DNA of 64,000 nucleotides from Arthrobacter sp. MYb214. Its GTDB lineage: Bacteria; Actinomycetota; Actinomycetes; Actinomycetales; Micrococcaceae. Below are positions 22,133 through 34,038 of the stretch, one piece after another. Numbering within the stretch: the stretch's first letter is position 1; the number at the start of each line of letters is the position of its first letter. Both the position numbers and the translations under genes were made by a program. Where the stretch lies: contig NZ_PCPZ01000001.1 in assembly GCF_002979865.1 (NCBI RefSeq), forward strand, positions 434,001 to 498,000, in the 5' to 3' direction. A model generated the notes under the pieces. The model saw nothing but the letters and a program-made list of their open reading frames with translations. It did not search any database and was not told where the DNA came from.

Positions 22133-23362
22133 TTAGAAATCGAGCAGTTCACGCACCACGAGGTCGGCCAGGAGCCGGCCTCGCTGCGTTAACACCAATG
22201 TGCCGGCGAACGCGGCCTTGGCATCAATCAGCTCGTCGGCGATCAAGCCGGCGACTTTCTTGCGTCCGGTTTCATCGAGCTCGCTAATCGTCATGCCCGA
22301 ACCCAGCCGGGTCAACAGCATCGTGCGCTCAAGCTGCACGGCCTCGGCATCCGGGTATTCGCGGCCGTGGCCCGGGGAGATTCCAGCATCGATCCGTTGC
22401 TGATACGCGGCTGGATGCTTCACATTCCACCAGCGCAGCCCGCCAACATGGGAATGCGCGCCGGGGCCTGCGCCCCACCAGTCGCCGCCCTGCCAGTAAG
22501 CGATGTTGTGCTGGCAGGCATTCGCCGGGGTCTTCGCCCAGTTGCTGACCTCGTACCAGGAGAAACCGGCCGCGGCAAACATGTCGTCGGCCAACTGGTA
22601 CTTTTCGGCATGGTCGTCATCATCGATGTTCGGTACCTCGCCACGGCGAATCTGGGCCGCCAGCTTGGTGCCTTCCTCGATGATCAGCGCATACGCCGAA
22701 ATGTGATCAGGTTCGTAGCTCAACGCGGCTTCGATGCTGGTGCGCCAGTCTGCCAGGCTCTCCCCCGGAGTGCCATAAATCAGATCGACACTGACATCCA
22801 GGCCGGCCTCGCGCGCCCACGCAACGGCTTGCGGAACGCGCTTCGGATCATGGGTGCGCTCAAGCACCTTGAGCACGTGGGGCACCGCGGACTGCATGCC
22901 GAAGGACACGCGGGTGAACCCGCCGTCGGCCAGCTCCTGCAGGCTTTCGCGGGTCACCGAATCCGGGTTGGCCTCCGTGGTGATTTCCGCGCCCGGCTTC
23001 AGGCCGAAGTCGTCGCGGATCCGGCCGAGCACCGAGACCAGGTCTCCGGCGGGCAGCAGCGTGGGAGTTCCGCCGCCGAAGAAGACAGTTTCAATTTCGC
23101 GGTGCGGTTGGCCCGAACGGTCCATCACCTCGCGGGCGAAGCTGATTTCCTTGCTGACGGTGGCAGCGTAGGTTGCTTGGCTGGAACCGGAGCCCAGCTC
23201 CGTGGCGGTGTACGTGTTGAAATCGCAGTAGCCGCAACGGACGGTGCAGAACGGAATATGCACATAAAAGGACATGGTCCGCCCCTGTGCCTCATGCGCG
23301 CATGAGGCAGGGAGCAGACCATCGGCCGGAGCCGGATCGCCGTCAGGCAGTACTGAAGGCAT
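22133..23362 (-). CDS. hemW: HemW-like radical SAM protein (coproporphyrinogen III oxidase-like)
   Basis: Members are heme chaperones related to oxygen-independent coproporphyrinogen oxidase HemN but usually lack that activity. The 409-residue protein has the radical SAM CX3CX2C site (Cys39, Cys43, Cys46 in HIPFCTVRCGYCDF), FFGGGTPTLL, the SFGMQS motif, the YGTPGES segment, and the C-terminal HemN domain. It begins directly after the lepA stop, forming lepA-hemW, a common bacterial pair. Confidence 0.92.
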   Translation of the reverse strand: MPSVLPDGDPAPADGLLPASCAHEAQGRTMSFYVHIPFCTVRCGYCDFNTYTATELGSGSSQATYAATVSKEISFAREVMDRSGQPHREIETVFFGGGTPTLLPAGDLVSVLGRIRDDFGLKPGAEITTEANPDSVTRESLQELADGGFTRVSFGMQSAVPHVLKVLERTHDPKRVPQAVAWAREAGLDVSVDLIYGTPGESLADWRTSIEAALSYEPDHISAYALIIEEGTKLAAQIRRGEVPNIDDDDHAEKYQLADDMFAAAGFSWYEVSNWAKTPANACQHNIAYWQGGDWWGAGPGAHSHVGGLRWWNVKHPAAYQQRIDAGISPGHGREYPDAEAVQLERTMLLTRLGSGMTISELDETGRKKVAGLIADELIDAKAAFAGTLVLTQRGRLLADLVVRELLDF

Positions 23363-25210
23363 TTACTTCTTTTTCGGCTCGTCGGTGGACAGTGCGGCAA
23401 TGAAGGCTTCCTGCGGAACCTCCACGCGGCCGACCATCTTCATGCGCTTCTTGCCTTCCTTCTGCTTTTCCAGCAGCTTGCGCTTGCGGCTGATATCGCC
23501 GCCGTAGCACTTGGCAAGAACGTCCTTGCGGATTGCGCGGATGTTCTCGCGGGCAATGATGCGCGAACCGATCGCGGCCTGGATTGGAACTTCGAACTGC
23601 TGGCGAGGAATCAGCTCACGCAGCTTCGAGGTCATCATGGTCCCGTAGTTGTAGGCCTTGTCGCGGTGCGTAATGGCGCTGAAGGCATCCACTTGCTCGC
23701 CCTGGAGCAGGATGTCGACCTTGACCAGATCTGCAACCTGCTCGCCGTCGGCCTTCCAGTCCAGCGAAGCATAGCCGCGGGTCTTGGACTTGAGGTGGTC
23801 GAAGAAGTCGAACACGATCTCAGCCAGCGGAAGGTGGTAGCGCATTTCGACACGGTCCTCGGAGAGGTAGTCCATGCCGCGCATGGTGCCGCGGCGGGTC
23901 TGGCACAGTTCCATGACCGAGCCGATGAATTCGCTGGGCGCCAGGATGGTGGCGGCAACCATTGGCTCGTGGACTTCCAGGATCTTGCCATCCGGGAATT
24001 CCGAGGGGTTGGTGACCGTAATCATTTGCTTGTCTTCGCCCATGACCTCGTACACCACGTTCGGCGCCGTGGAAATCAGGTCCAGATTGAATTCGGATTC
24101 CAGTCGCTGGCGGGTGATTTCCAGGTGCAGCAGGCCCAGGAAGCCCACGCGGAAGCCGAAGCCCAGGGCCACGGAGGTTTCCGGTTCGTAGGTCAGCGCA
24201 GCATCGTTGAGCTGCAGCTTATCCAGCGCATCACGCAGTACCGGGTAGTCGGTGCCGTCCATCGGGTACAGGCCGGAGAAGACCATTGGCTTGGCCTCTT
24301 CGTACCCGCCCAGGGACTCGGTGGCCGGCTTGTGGAAGTTGGTGACGGTATCGCCGACCTTGGACTGGCGCACGTCCTTGACACCGGTGATCAGGTAGCC
24401 CACTTCGCCAACGCCCAGGCCCTTGGTGGGCTCGGGGTTCGGCGAGGATACGCCGATTTCCAGCAGTTCGTGGGTGGTGCCGGTGGACATCATCTGGATC
24501 TTCTCGCGAGGAGACAGATTGCCATCGACAACTCGAACGTAGGTCACCACGCCACGGTAGGTGTCGTATACGGAGTCGAAGATCATTGCGCGAGCCGGAG
24601 CCTTGGCATCGCCGACAGGCGGCGGGAGCTGCTTGATGACCTCATCGAGCAGCGCTTCAACACCTTCACCGGTCTTGCCCGAAACCTTCAGCACGTCTTC
24701 TGGCTCGCAACCGATCAGGTTGGCCAGCTCGGCAGCGTACTTTTCCGGCTGCGCGTTGGGCAGGTCGATCTTATTGAGCACAGGGATGATCGTCAGATCG
24801 CCCTCGATAGCCAAATAGAGGTTGGCCAGGGTCTGCGCCTCGATGCCCTGGGCGGCGTCAACTAGCAGGATCGCGCCTTCGCAGGCGGCCAGCGAACGCG
24901 AGACTTCGTAGGTGAAGTCGACGTGCCCGGGGGTATCGATCATGTTCAGTGCATAGGGGGTGCCATCTTCGGCTCCCCACGGCATGCGCACAGCCTGGGA
25001 CTTGATGGTGATGCCGCGTTCGCGCTCGATGTCCATGCGGTCGAGGTACTGTGCCTTCATGTCGCGGGCAGCGACAACGCCGGTCAGTTGCAACATCCGG
25101 TCGGCCAGGGTCGACTTACCGTGGTCGATATGGGCAATGATGCAGAAGTTACGGATGAGCGACGGATCGGTCGCGGCAGGCACCGGAGCGGTGCGGGCCA
25201 ATGGAGACAC
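23363..25210 (-). CDS. lepA: Elongation factor 4 (LepA)
   Basis: EF4 is a ribosomal GTPase acting on stalled or mistranslocated ribosomes and in 30S biogenesis. The 615-residue protein has G1 AHIDHGKST (residues 26-34), [21 protein letters not shown] and the LepA-specific C-terminal domain with a Lys-rich tail ([14 protein letters not shown]). The start is a GTG with a short N-terminal extension before the conserved SLIRNFCI. Confidence 0.97.
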   Translation of the reverse strand: MSPLARTAPVPAATDPSLIRNFCIIAHIDHGKSTLADRMLQLTGVVAARDMKAQYLDRMDIERERGITIKSQAVRMPWGAEDGTPYALNMIDTPGHVDFTYEVSRSLAACEGAILLVDAAQGIEAQTLANLYLAIEGDLTIIPVLNKIDLPNAQPEKYAAELANLIGCEPEDVLKVSGKTGEGVEALLDEVIKQLPPPVGDAKAPARAMIFDSVYDTYRGVVTYVRVVDGNLSPREKIQMMSTGTTHELLEIGVSSPNPEPTKGLGVGEVGYLITGVKDVRQSKVGDTVTNFHKPATESLGGYEEAKPMVFSGLYPMDGTDYPVLRDALDKLQLNDAALTYEPETSVALGFGFRVGFLGLLHLEITRQRLESEFNLDLISTAPNVVYEVMGEDKQMITVTNPSEFPDGKILEVHEPMVAATILAPSEFIGSVMELCQTRRGTMRGMDYLSEDRVEMRYHLPLAEIVFDFFDHLKSKTRGYASLDWKADGEQVADLVKVDILLQGEQVDAFSAITHRDKAYNYGTMMTSKLRELIPRQQFEVPIQAAIGSRIIARENIRAIRKDVLAKCYGGDISRKRKLLEKQKEGKKRMKMVGRVEVPQEAFIAALSTDEPKKK

Positions 25211-25322
25211 CTAAACAGACCTCACTAGCTGACTAAAAGACATAGTTGGATTAGCTTCCATTCTGTCATGATTTCCGCGTCTTCTCATATTTCGACAGCC
25301 TGAAACTGATAGTTTGTCGTCC

Positions 25323-25892
25323 ATGGCACTGAATCCAGAGAAGATATTTAGCATCGTCATGCGCGCGCTGAAGGAAATCAGCAAGGTCCGCGCAAATTCG
25401 GCAAGCAAGCGCCCGGCCAGCAACCGCGGGGCCAGCGGGTCCCCGAGCACTGCCGGAAGCCGCTCTCGTGCCAACTCCATGCAGGATTCTCCAGCGGGTG
25501 CTGGCTACCCGGGTGATTACCGTGGCAAGATTCACTACGAGTACAACCCGGCGAAGGACGGCAACGCCGATCCGGGAGAAATTGTCTGGACTTGGGTTCC
25601 CTATGAAGAGGATTATTCGCAGGGCAAGGATCGCCCGGTGCTGATCGTCGGCCGTGATAGTGGCTGGCTGCTGGGGTTGATGCTCACCAGCAAGGACAAG
25701 AACAACTCGGATCACCGCGACCGCAACTACATGGACATCGGTACCGGGGACTGGGACCGCGAGCGGCGTCCGAGCGAGGTCAAGCTCGATCGCATTATCC
25801 GAGTCGGCGAGCAAGCCGTCCGCCGCGAAGGCGCCATCCTGGATCGCGAACGCTTCTCAAATGTGGTGAACGCCCTAAACGAACGCGCATAA
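25323..25892 (+). CDS. PemK/MazF-family protein, orphan
   Basis: The C-terminal half (about residues 65-185) fits the PemK/MazF fold: VWTWVPYEEDYSQGKDRPVLIVGRD, then a strand with LGLMLTSKD, and a final RIIRVGEQAVRREGAILDRERFSNVV. MazF toxins are endoribonucleases. Here a 50-residue basic, Ser/Asn/Arg-rich tail precedes the domain, and there is no antitoxin gene on either side. I therefore doubt a classical toxin-antitoxin role. ATG at 25323 is preferred over 25314. It is divergent from lepA. Confidence 0.78.
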   Translation: MALNPEKIFSIVMRALKEISKVRANSASKRPASNRGASGSPSTAGSRSRANSMQDSPAGAGYPGDYRGKIHYEYNPAKDGNADPGEIVWTWVPYEEDYSQGKDRPVLIVGRDSGWLLGLMLTSKDKNNSDHRDRNYMDIGTGDWDRERRPSEVKLDRIIRVGEQAVRREGAILDRERFSNVVNALNERA

Positions 25893-25935
25893 GCACTCGT
25901 TGTCAGGCTCCCTATCTGATAAAGTTAATCTTTGT

Positions 25936-25958
25936 GTGTTGCGCAGGTTGGGCAACAC
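25936..25958 (+). promoter_or_regulatory. Hairpin in the rpsT upstream region
   Basis: GTGTTGC and GCAACAC enclose a 9-nt loop about 105 bp before rpsT. If transcription starts upstream, this forms part of the S20 mRNA leader. A TATAAA at 26032-26037 may be a second -10 closer to the gene. Confidence 0.35.
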
Positions 25959-26062
25959 GCCCCCTTCGGGTCGCCATAGGTGCCCCACACCGCTCAGTCG
26001 ATGGCCTGAAGGATGAACCCTCTACCGACCGTATAAAACGATAAACGAGAGAGTTTATTAAA

Positions 26063-26323
26063 GTGGCTAACATCAAGTCCCAGAAGAAGCGTATCCTGAC
26101 CAACGAGAAGGCACGTCTGCGTAACGTAGCTGTCCGTTCCGAGGTCAAGACCGTGATCCGTAACGTCAACGAGGCAGTAGTCTCCGGTGACAAGGAAAAG
26201 GCAACCGAGGCACTGCGCCTGGCTGGCAAGAAGATCGACAAGGCTGTAAGCAAGGGTGTTCTGCACAAGAACAACGCTGCTAACCGCAAGTCGGCTATCG
26301 CCAAGAAGGTTAACGCCCTCTAA
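26063..26323 (+). CDS. rpsT: 30S ribosomal protein S20
   Basis: S20 binds 16S rRNA early in small-subunit assembly. The 86-residue, Lys-rich protein has the family's [18 protein letters not shown] start, the [10 protein letters not shown] helix and ends with [19 protein letters not shown]. The start codon is GTG, with GAGAG about 10 nt before. A weak start is common for this protein in other bacteria. It is monocistronic and followed by a strong terminator. Confidence 0.97.
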   Translation: MANIKSQKKRILTNEKARLRNVAVRSEVKTVIRNVNEAVVSGDKEKATEALRLAGKKIDKAVSKGVLHKNNAANRKSAIAKKVNAL

Positions 26324-26346
26324 GCCGAGCTTAGACTTCATCAACT

Positions 26347-26380
26347 CCCCCGCACTCATCGAGTGCGGGGGTTTTGTTTT
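26347..26380 (+). terminator. Terminator after rpsT
   Basis: CCCCCGCACTC, ATC, GAGTGCGGGGG, then TTTTGTTTT: an 11-bp perfect stem with a U-rich tail, 23 bp after the stop codon. Confidence 0.95.
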
Positions 26381-26498
26381 GCCCGGAACTGCTCATCGAA
26401 GCTTCCAGGCAGGCACGCGCTGATGGCTAGCCTTCATTAAAGAGCAGTGGGAGCGCGCAGGAGTGCATCGTGCCCGCCCCCACCTGGAACCTCAGCGG

Positions 26499-27491
26499 CT
26501 AGCGTCCCGGAGCCTTGCCTGCAATGAACATGATGGCGTGTTCCAGCGCGTAGCCCGGTGAACGGCTGCCGCCCTTGACCATGCGGTCGGTATTCGCTAT
26601 TTCTTCGACGCACAGGGCAAGATCGCTGCGTTTCCAGCCGCGAGCCTGCTGCTGCGCCTGCTGAACTTGCCACGGCGCCATCCCCAACTCGGATGCCAAT
26701 GAAGCTGCGGGTTCATTCACGCCGGCGACCTTGGCGATCTGGCGGACCTTCATCGCCAAGGTGGCCACAATGGGAATCGGGTCGGTTCCAGTACCCAGCG
26801 CATGGCGCAAAGTGCGAAGCGCCATCTGGGCGTTGCCGGAAATTGCGGCATCGGCCACCTTGAACGCAGTTGCTTCAACCCGGCCGCCGTAGTACCTGTC
26901 GACCGTATCCTGGTCAATGGTTCCCGTGGTGTCGGCAATCAGCTGGGAGCAGCTCGATCCAAGCTCTGCCAGCGAGTTGCCTACCGCCGCTACGAGGGCT
27001 TTGACCGCGTCATTGGTAATCCGGCGCTTGGCGGCCTTGAATTCGGACTGGACGAAGTCGATCTTCTCGGAGTCCTTTTTCACCGGTTGGCAATTGACGA
27101 TCAGGGCACCGGCAGCTTTGATTGCGTCAATCAGCTTCTTGCCGCGCGTACCACCCGAGTAATGCATGATGAGCACATTCTCGGGAGCCTGGTCTTTCAG
27201 GTAGGCCAGGGCGTCCTTGAGGAAGTACTCGTTCATGTGGGCCAGTTCGTGGACCTCGACCAGATTGGCGCTGGAAAACAGCGAAGAGCTGGTGGCCATG
27301 AGCAGCTCTCCAGGCTCGTACTTTGCCGCGTCAAGACGCGTGTGCTGGATATCGTCCCGCTGGGATGCCTGGGAACGCAGCAATTCGAAGGCGCGCGAAG
27401 CGAGGTAATCCTCTGAACCGGTCAACAGGATCAGTGGTTGCGGGCGCAGTTCCCGCCATGAGATACCCGGATTTGCTTGGGCGCGTGCCAT
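26499..27491 (-). CDS. holA: DNA polymerase III delta subunit
   Basis: Delta opens the sliding clamp within the clamp loader. The 330-residue protein shows the HolA pattern: PLILLTGSEDYLASRAFELL near the N-terminus, the ARVHELAHMN-like LVEVHELAHMNE, the LIDAIKAAGALIVNCQPV segment, and the C-terminal helical collar with AMKVRQIAKV and an ALCVEEIANTDRMVKG end. It lies 34 bp after comEC on the same strand, the usual comEA-comEC-holA order. Confidence 0.93.
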   Translation of the reverse strand: MARAQANPGISWRELRPQPLILLTGSEDYLASRAFELLRSQASQRDDIQHTRLDAAKYEPGELLMATSSSLFSSANLVEVHELAHMNEYFLKDALAYLKDQAPENVLIMHYSGGTRGKKLIDAIKAAGALIVNCQPVKKDSEKIDFVQSEFKAAKRRITNDAVKALVAAVGNSLAELGSSCSQLIADTTGTIDQDTVDRYYGGRVEATAFKVADAAISGNAQMALRTLRHALGTGTDPIPIVATLAMKVRQIAKVAGVNEPAASLASELGMAPWQVQQAQQQARGWKRSDLALCVEEIANTDRMVKGGSRSPGYALEHAIMFIAGKAPGR

Positions 27492-27525
27492 CGAACTCCT
27501 TAGTGCATCGGTCGATATAACGATC

Positions 27526-29793
27526 CTACCGAACTGGCGTACCCAGGGCGGTACCCAGAACGCCCTGGCTGGTAAATGTGAGCAGTACGGTACCCGATTG
27601 GTCGGTGCGAATCACCGTCGCGCCGACCTGCTGCGCCATCTCCAGGGTTTCGGGGTGCGGATGGCCATAGGAATTATCCTTCCCCGCGGAGACCAGCAGG
27701 ATCTGCGGACGGATCTGCTCGATGATTTCGGTACCGCCGTTGCGTGCCCCATGGTGCGAGGCTTTCAGGATCGCTGCATGCCCTTGCGGATGCAGGCGCA
27801 GCAGGCGATCCATGACTTCGGTTTCCATGTCCCCGGCTGTGAAGAGATCGATGGTTCCGGACCCGGTGGAAAAGCTGAACCGGATGACCAGCGACGTATC
27901 GTTGGGTTCGGCGTATTTCGCGAAGCGCGCCTCGGGGCCCACGACTTCGAAGCCCACCTCCCCTGCAGCCTGCCGCGTACCGGGCTCCAAGGCGCGTGCA
28001 CCGGGCCATAGTTCAAGGTCGAACCCGGTCGAGACCAGGCGTTCACCAATCTTTACGTGCGAATTCTCCAGCTCGCCCACGGCCCCGAAATGGTCGCTGT
28101 GGGTATGCGTGATGAAGACCTTGCTCAAGGTGCTGATGCCCAGCCGCTCCAGGCACAGCAGCAACCCGCTCTCCGGTGGTCCGGTATCGATCAGCCAGCC
28201 CTCTGAATCCCCCAGATTGATGACGAAGGCGTCGCCCTGGCCCACATCGCACATGGCGATGCTCCAATGCGGCGCGATATCTTCCCGGTAGAACAGCGTC
28301 GCAGGCAGAACGAGCGCTACGGCGAATACCAGGATCGCTCCCAGCACGCTTAGGGACACCTGCCTGACCCGGAGCCTCTCGGTTTCCCGGCCCAGCACCA
28401 GCAGGGTGCAAAGCACCAGGGAGAGCATCACTGCCAAGACGATTCCGGGTAGGCCTTCGGGCCACGGCCGGGCGGCACCGGGGAGCCCGGAAACGAAATG
28501 GGCCACCTGGCCAATGGCTTCTGCCGGCAGCCCCGGAACCCAGATCAGCACCGATTCCAGCGCTGGCCACGGCGTGCACAGCAGCAGGCAGGCCATGCCG
28601 AGCGCAGTAATCAAGGGCAGCAACGGCGCGACCACGAGGTTCGCGGGCAGCGAGTACAGGCTGAAATCCGAATTCAACGCGATGACCACCGGCAGGCAGG
28701 TGAACTGTGCCGCGCAGCAAATGGCCGTCAGCTGCGCGAACCAGGCCGGGAATATGTGGAGAAGAATTTCGGTCAGGGCCGGGGCGAGCATGATGATTCC
28801 CAGGGTCGCCAGCATCGACAGGGCGAAGGCCGGTTCGGCACCCAGCGAGCGATCGATAGCCAGCAAGGCGGTTCCGCTCAGGCACAGTATTCCCAGAGAG
28901 CCTTGGCCACGACCCAGCAGCACCGAGATGACGGCAATGCTGCCCATCAGGCTGGCGCGCAGGACACTGGGATCCGGCCCGGCAAACCAGGCGAAGAGCC
29001 CGACCACGCCAATCATCAAGATCGCGCTGGGTGCCCGTGGCACCGAAAATAGCCGGAGCAGCACCAGCACAATGGCCCCGATCAGGGCAATGTTCGATCC
29101 GCTCACCGCGGTCAGGTGGCTCAACCCGCTGGATCTCATCGCCTCGCTCAACGCTTCGTCCTGTCCGGAACGATCGCCATAGAGCATGCCAGGCAGCAGC
29201 GCCTGGGCATTGTCCGGCAGGCCGCGCAGGCCCTGGGTGAACCGTTCCTTGAGGTAATCCGCGGCGGTAGGCTCAACCCAGGAGCTCACCTGCGGTTCAC
29301 TGGCGGCATGCGCCCACCAATCGAAGGCGCCGGCAGCTGCTGCCTCCAAGTCGAGGATGGTCTCGAACTCGCCCGCAGTGGCCGGCACCCCGAAATCAAT
29401 GGTAAGGAAGACCGGCACCCGGCATGGCACCCATTGGCCGTTGGCCCAGTACCGCTGGATTTCCGCCCGGCCGGCGGCAGCCCCCTGGCCCTGCGCGGTG
29501 GCCGGGTCCTCGAAGCGGACCACGGCACGGCGCTGTTGCTCGCCGGCGCCCGGCAGCTGGCACTGGGGGCCGGTGAAGGCCAGGCTGCTGACGGCCACCA
29601 CCCCCAGGAGCAGGATAATGGGACCGGTAAACCATGGCGCCGCGTAGGCGCGGTCGTGCCGGGGCCGCAATAGCAGGAACAGCAGGATAGCCATCAGCGC
29701 GGAAAGTACCCAGAGCAACCAGACTGGGAGGGTGAAGTAGGCGGCGGTCCACGCGCCGCCCAGCAGCCACAGGCCGCGGAAATCGGTGTTCAC
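27526..29793 (-). CDS. comEC: ComEC/Rec2-family DNA uptake channel
   Basis: This is a polytopic membrane protein that would translocate single-stranded DNA in natural transformation. The 755-residue protein has N-terminal helices and a DUF4131-like part, the Competence domain (LTAVSGSNIALIGAIV near residue 230, then many helices to about 480), and a C-terminal metallo-beta-lactamase domain with ITHTHSDHFGAVGE (about residue 565) and KASHHGARN. It starts at GTG, overlapping the comEA stop by 4 bp. Presence of the channel does not prove competence. Confidence 0.94.
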   Translation of the reverse strand: MNTDFRGLWLLGGAWTAAYFTLPVWLLWVLSALMAILLFLLLRPRHDRAYAAPWFTGPIILLLGVVAVSSLAFTGPQCQLPGAGEQQRRAVVRFEDPATAQGQGAAAGRAEIQRYWANGQWVPCRVPVFLTIDFGVPATAGEFETILDLEAAAAGAFDWWAHAASEPQVSSWVEPTAADYLKERFTQGLRGLPDNAQALLPGMLYGDRSGQDEALSEAMRSSGLSHLTAVSGSNIALIGAIVLVLLRLFSVPRAPSAILMIGVVGLFAWFAGPDPSVLRASLMGSIAVISVLLGRGQGSLGILCLSGTALLAIDRSLGAEPAFALSMLATLGIIMLAPALTEILLHIFPAWFAQLTAICCAAQFTCLPVVIALNSDFSLYSLPANLVVAPLLPLITALGMACLLLCTPWPALESVLIWVPGLPAEAIGQVAHFVSGLPGAARPWPEGLPGIVLAVMLSLVLCTLLVLGRETERLRVRQVSLSVLGAILVFAVALVLPATLFYREDIAPHWSIAMCDVGQGDAFVINLGDSEGWLIDTGPPESGLLLCLERLGISTLSKVFITHTHSDHFGAVGELENSHVKIGERLVSTGFDLELWPGARALEPGTRQAAGEVGFEVVGPEARFAKYAEPNDTSLVIRFSFSTGSGTIDLFTAGDMETEVMDRLLRLHPQGHAAILKASHHGARNGGTEIIEQIRPQILLVSAGKDNSYGHPHPETLEMAQQVGATVIRTDQSGTVLLTFTSQGVLGTALGTPVR

Positions 29794-30437
29794 GGGATCA
29801 CCAGTTCGCTCAGCCGGCCCAGCAGCGCCGGACCGATGCCCGGTACCGCATCCAGCTCTTCCACGGAGCTGAACGGGCCGTTCTCGGTGCGGAAGTCGAT
29901 GATCCGGGCTGCCAATGCCGGCCCGATCCCCGGAAGCTCCTGCAGGGTCTGGGAATCGGCACTGTTGAGCGAAATCTTCCCGCCCGCCGTCGCACTCGGT
30001 GCCGCGGCTAGTTCCGTGGCCGTCTCGGCGCCCGGAAGGACCACCTGCTGGCCGTCGACCAGCTTGGCCGCCAGGTTCACCATCTGCGCACGTGCGCCTT
30101 TGGCCAGCCCGCCGGCGGCGTCCACCGCGTCGGCAATCCGCGAATCCACGGGCAGCTGGTAGACGCCGGGCTTCTTCACCGCGCCGACCACGTGGACCGT
30201 GACCTCGGGTGCGGCCAGGCTCGGGGACTGGCGGTCCTCCGGCGCCGAAGCGGACGGGTCGGATACCAGCGGAACTGTTTCAAGCTCCTGGGCGACCGGC
30301 GGTGGCGCGAGCAGGATGGAGATCGCAATCCAGGCGAGCACCACGATGACCAGCACCAGCACGGCCACGCGCGAGATCGCGAATCTCAGGCGACCGGGAC
30401 GTGGCGCGTACTTGCTGAAGAAGTCGTGGCGGCCCAT
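29790..30437 (-). CDS. comEA: ComEA-like DNA-binding protein (SLBB plus helix-hairpin-helix)
   Basis: ComEA binds incoming double-stranded DNA outside the membrane. The 215-residue protein has one N-terminal helix (about residues 20-45), a Pro/Ser linker, an SLBB domain (VTVHVVGAVKKPGVYQLPVDSRIADAVDAAGG in shorthand, about 77-130) and a tandem helix-hairpin-helix end with ELPGIGPALAARII and AVPGIGPALLGRL. It overlaps comEC and follows degV by 15 bp. Confidence 0.94.
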   Translation of the reverse strand: MGRHDFFSKYAPRPGRLRFAISRVAVLVLVIVVLAWIAISILLAPPPVAQELETVPLVSDPSASAPEDRQSPSLAAPEVTVHVVGAVKKPGVYQLPVDSRIADAVDAAGGLAKGARAQMVNLAAKLVDGQQVVLPGAETATELAAAPSATAGGKISLNSADSQTLQELPGIGPALAARIIDFRTENGPFSSVEELDAVPGIGPALLGRLSELVIP

Positions 30438-30452
30438 GGGCCACAGTCTGGG

Positions 30453-31391
30453 CTATGGCGCCGGCGGCCGATCCAGGATGGACTCCGACTGTGGATAGCT
30501 GGGGGCGACGCACACGGCGATCACGCCCAGGCCGGTATGCGCGGCCAGCACCGCCGGAAGGGACTCGACCACGACCGGCATGGCGCTGAACGGTGCCAGT
30601 TCGGTGGCGATTTCCTCGGCCAGTTCCTCGGCGCCGAAATGCATCACCCCCAGCCGCACCTCGCCACTGGCGTCGCGGGCGTCGCGCAAGGCCAGGGCGA
30701 CCAGCCGTGCGGTGGCGCGCGCGAAGGAGCGGGGCTTTTCCAGGGCGACGATCGAGCCCTCGGCAATCCCGAGGATCGGCTTGAAATTCAGCAAGCTGCC
30801 GACCACGGAGGACAGCGCGCTGATCCGGCCGCCGCGGCGCAGCTGCTCAAGGCTTGGCACCGCGAAGTACACGGTGTTGGCGGTGGCCGTGCCGGCGATC
30901 TGCTCGAGCATCTCCAGCGGGGCGCCGGCGGCGCGGGCAGCCAGCACATCGGCCACGGCAAATCCCTGGGGCAGGCACACGGTGCGCGAATCGACCACGG
31001 TGATTGGTGCGTCAAAGCTGCGGGCCGCCAAGCGGGCCGCCTCCACGGTGCCCGACAGCGCCCCGGACATGTGGATCGAGATGATCGACTCGCAGCCGGC
31101 GTCGAGCAGCTGCCGGTAGGCGCGTTCGAACTCGCCTGGCGCCGGGCGCGAGGTTTTCACCGCCTTGCCCATGGCCAGGCCCATCATCAGCGCCTGCAGG
31201 TCTTCGCCGTGCACATGGTTGTCCACGATGATCGGGATCGGCACTTCGATGAAGTCCGGATGCGGCCCGAAATGCCCGGGCAGGCAGGACGCCGAATCGG
31301 AGACGACCCCGATGCGGGTACGCGAAAGCCCGCGCGGGGCCAGCCACTTGGGCAGCCAGCCCGCGCGCGAGCTTTTCTGGCGTTCAGTCAT
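30453..31391 (-). CDS. DegV family fatty-acid-binding protein
   Basis: DegV (FakB-type) proteins bind a single fatty acid and in firmicutes present it to a kinase. The 312-residue protein has IGVVSDSASCLPG, the TSRPAPGEFERAY segment, SIHMSGALSGT and the C-terminal EVRLGVMHFGAEE portion. It lies 9 bp after leuS. No FakA kinase gene is adjacent, so its partner is not visible in the window. Confidence 0.9.
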   Translation of the reverse strand: MTERQKSSRAGWLPKWLAPRGLSRTRIGVVSDSASCLPGHFGPHPDFIEVPIPIIVDNHVHGEDLQALMMGLAMGKAVKTSRPAPGEFERAYRQLLDAGCESIISIHMSGALSGTVEAARLAARSFDAPITVVDSRTVCLPQGFAVADVLAARAAGAPLEMLEQIAGTATANTVYFAVPSLEQLRRGGRISALSSVVGSLLNFKPILGIAEGSIVALEKPRSFARATARLVALALRDARDASGEVRLGVMHFGAEELAEEIATELAPFSAMPVVVESLPAVLAAHTGLGVIAVCVAPSYPQSESILDRPPAP

Positions 31392-31400
31392 GAGCCGAGC

Positions 31401-33890
<2,490 letters not shown>

Positions 33891-33953
33891 GCTGCTCTTC
33901 TCACACGCTTTGCGGAAAATTTCCGATAGGAAAAACTTGTTCTTGGTTCCAGA

Positions 33954-34003
33954 CACAACAAAAGCCCCCAAATTTCCACTCGGGGGTACGGCCAACGGGC
34001 CGT
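33954..34003 (-). promoter_or_regulatory. leuS attenuator: hairpin and terminator-like stem in the leader
   Basis: Read on the minus strand, a perfect hairpin (ACGGCC, CGTT, GGCCGT; 34003-33988) is followed at once by CCCCC, a 12-nt loop, GGGGG and CTTTTGTTGT (33986 to about 33954). No gene ends here on this strand, so the terminator lies within the leuS 5' leader, 65-100 nt before the GTG. Attenuation is therefore the natural reading. T-box motifs are absent. Confidence 0.6.
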
Positions 34004-34005
34004 GC

Positions 34006-34032
34006 TCAGGCTAGGTTGCGCTTCGGATTCAT
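34006..34032 (-). CDS. leuS leader mini-ORF (8 residues, one CTA Leu codon)
   Basis: ATG AAT CCG AAG CGC, then AAC CTA GCC TGA, encodes MNPKRNLA. The stop is 2 nt before the first leader hairpin. The TAGAAT -10 hexamer at 34039-34044 ends 7 nt before the ATG, so the transcript probably begins with this codon. That is the same geometry as at the leuA leader. Only one leucine is present, but it is the rare CTA codon near the end, where a stalled ribosome would cover the hairpin. Confidence 0.5.
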   Translation of the reverse strand: MNPKRNLA

Positions 34033-34038
34033 ATCGCG

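Noticed and set aside
25323-25892. Toxin-antitoxin pair
   Set aside because: Only a PemK/MazF-like protein is present. The flanking genes are lepA and rpsT, and no small antitoxin frame with a ribosome site is found.
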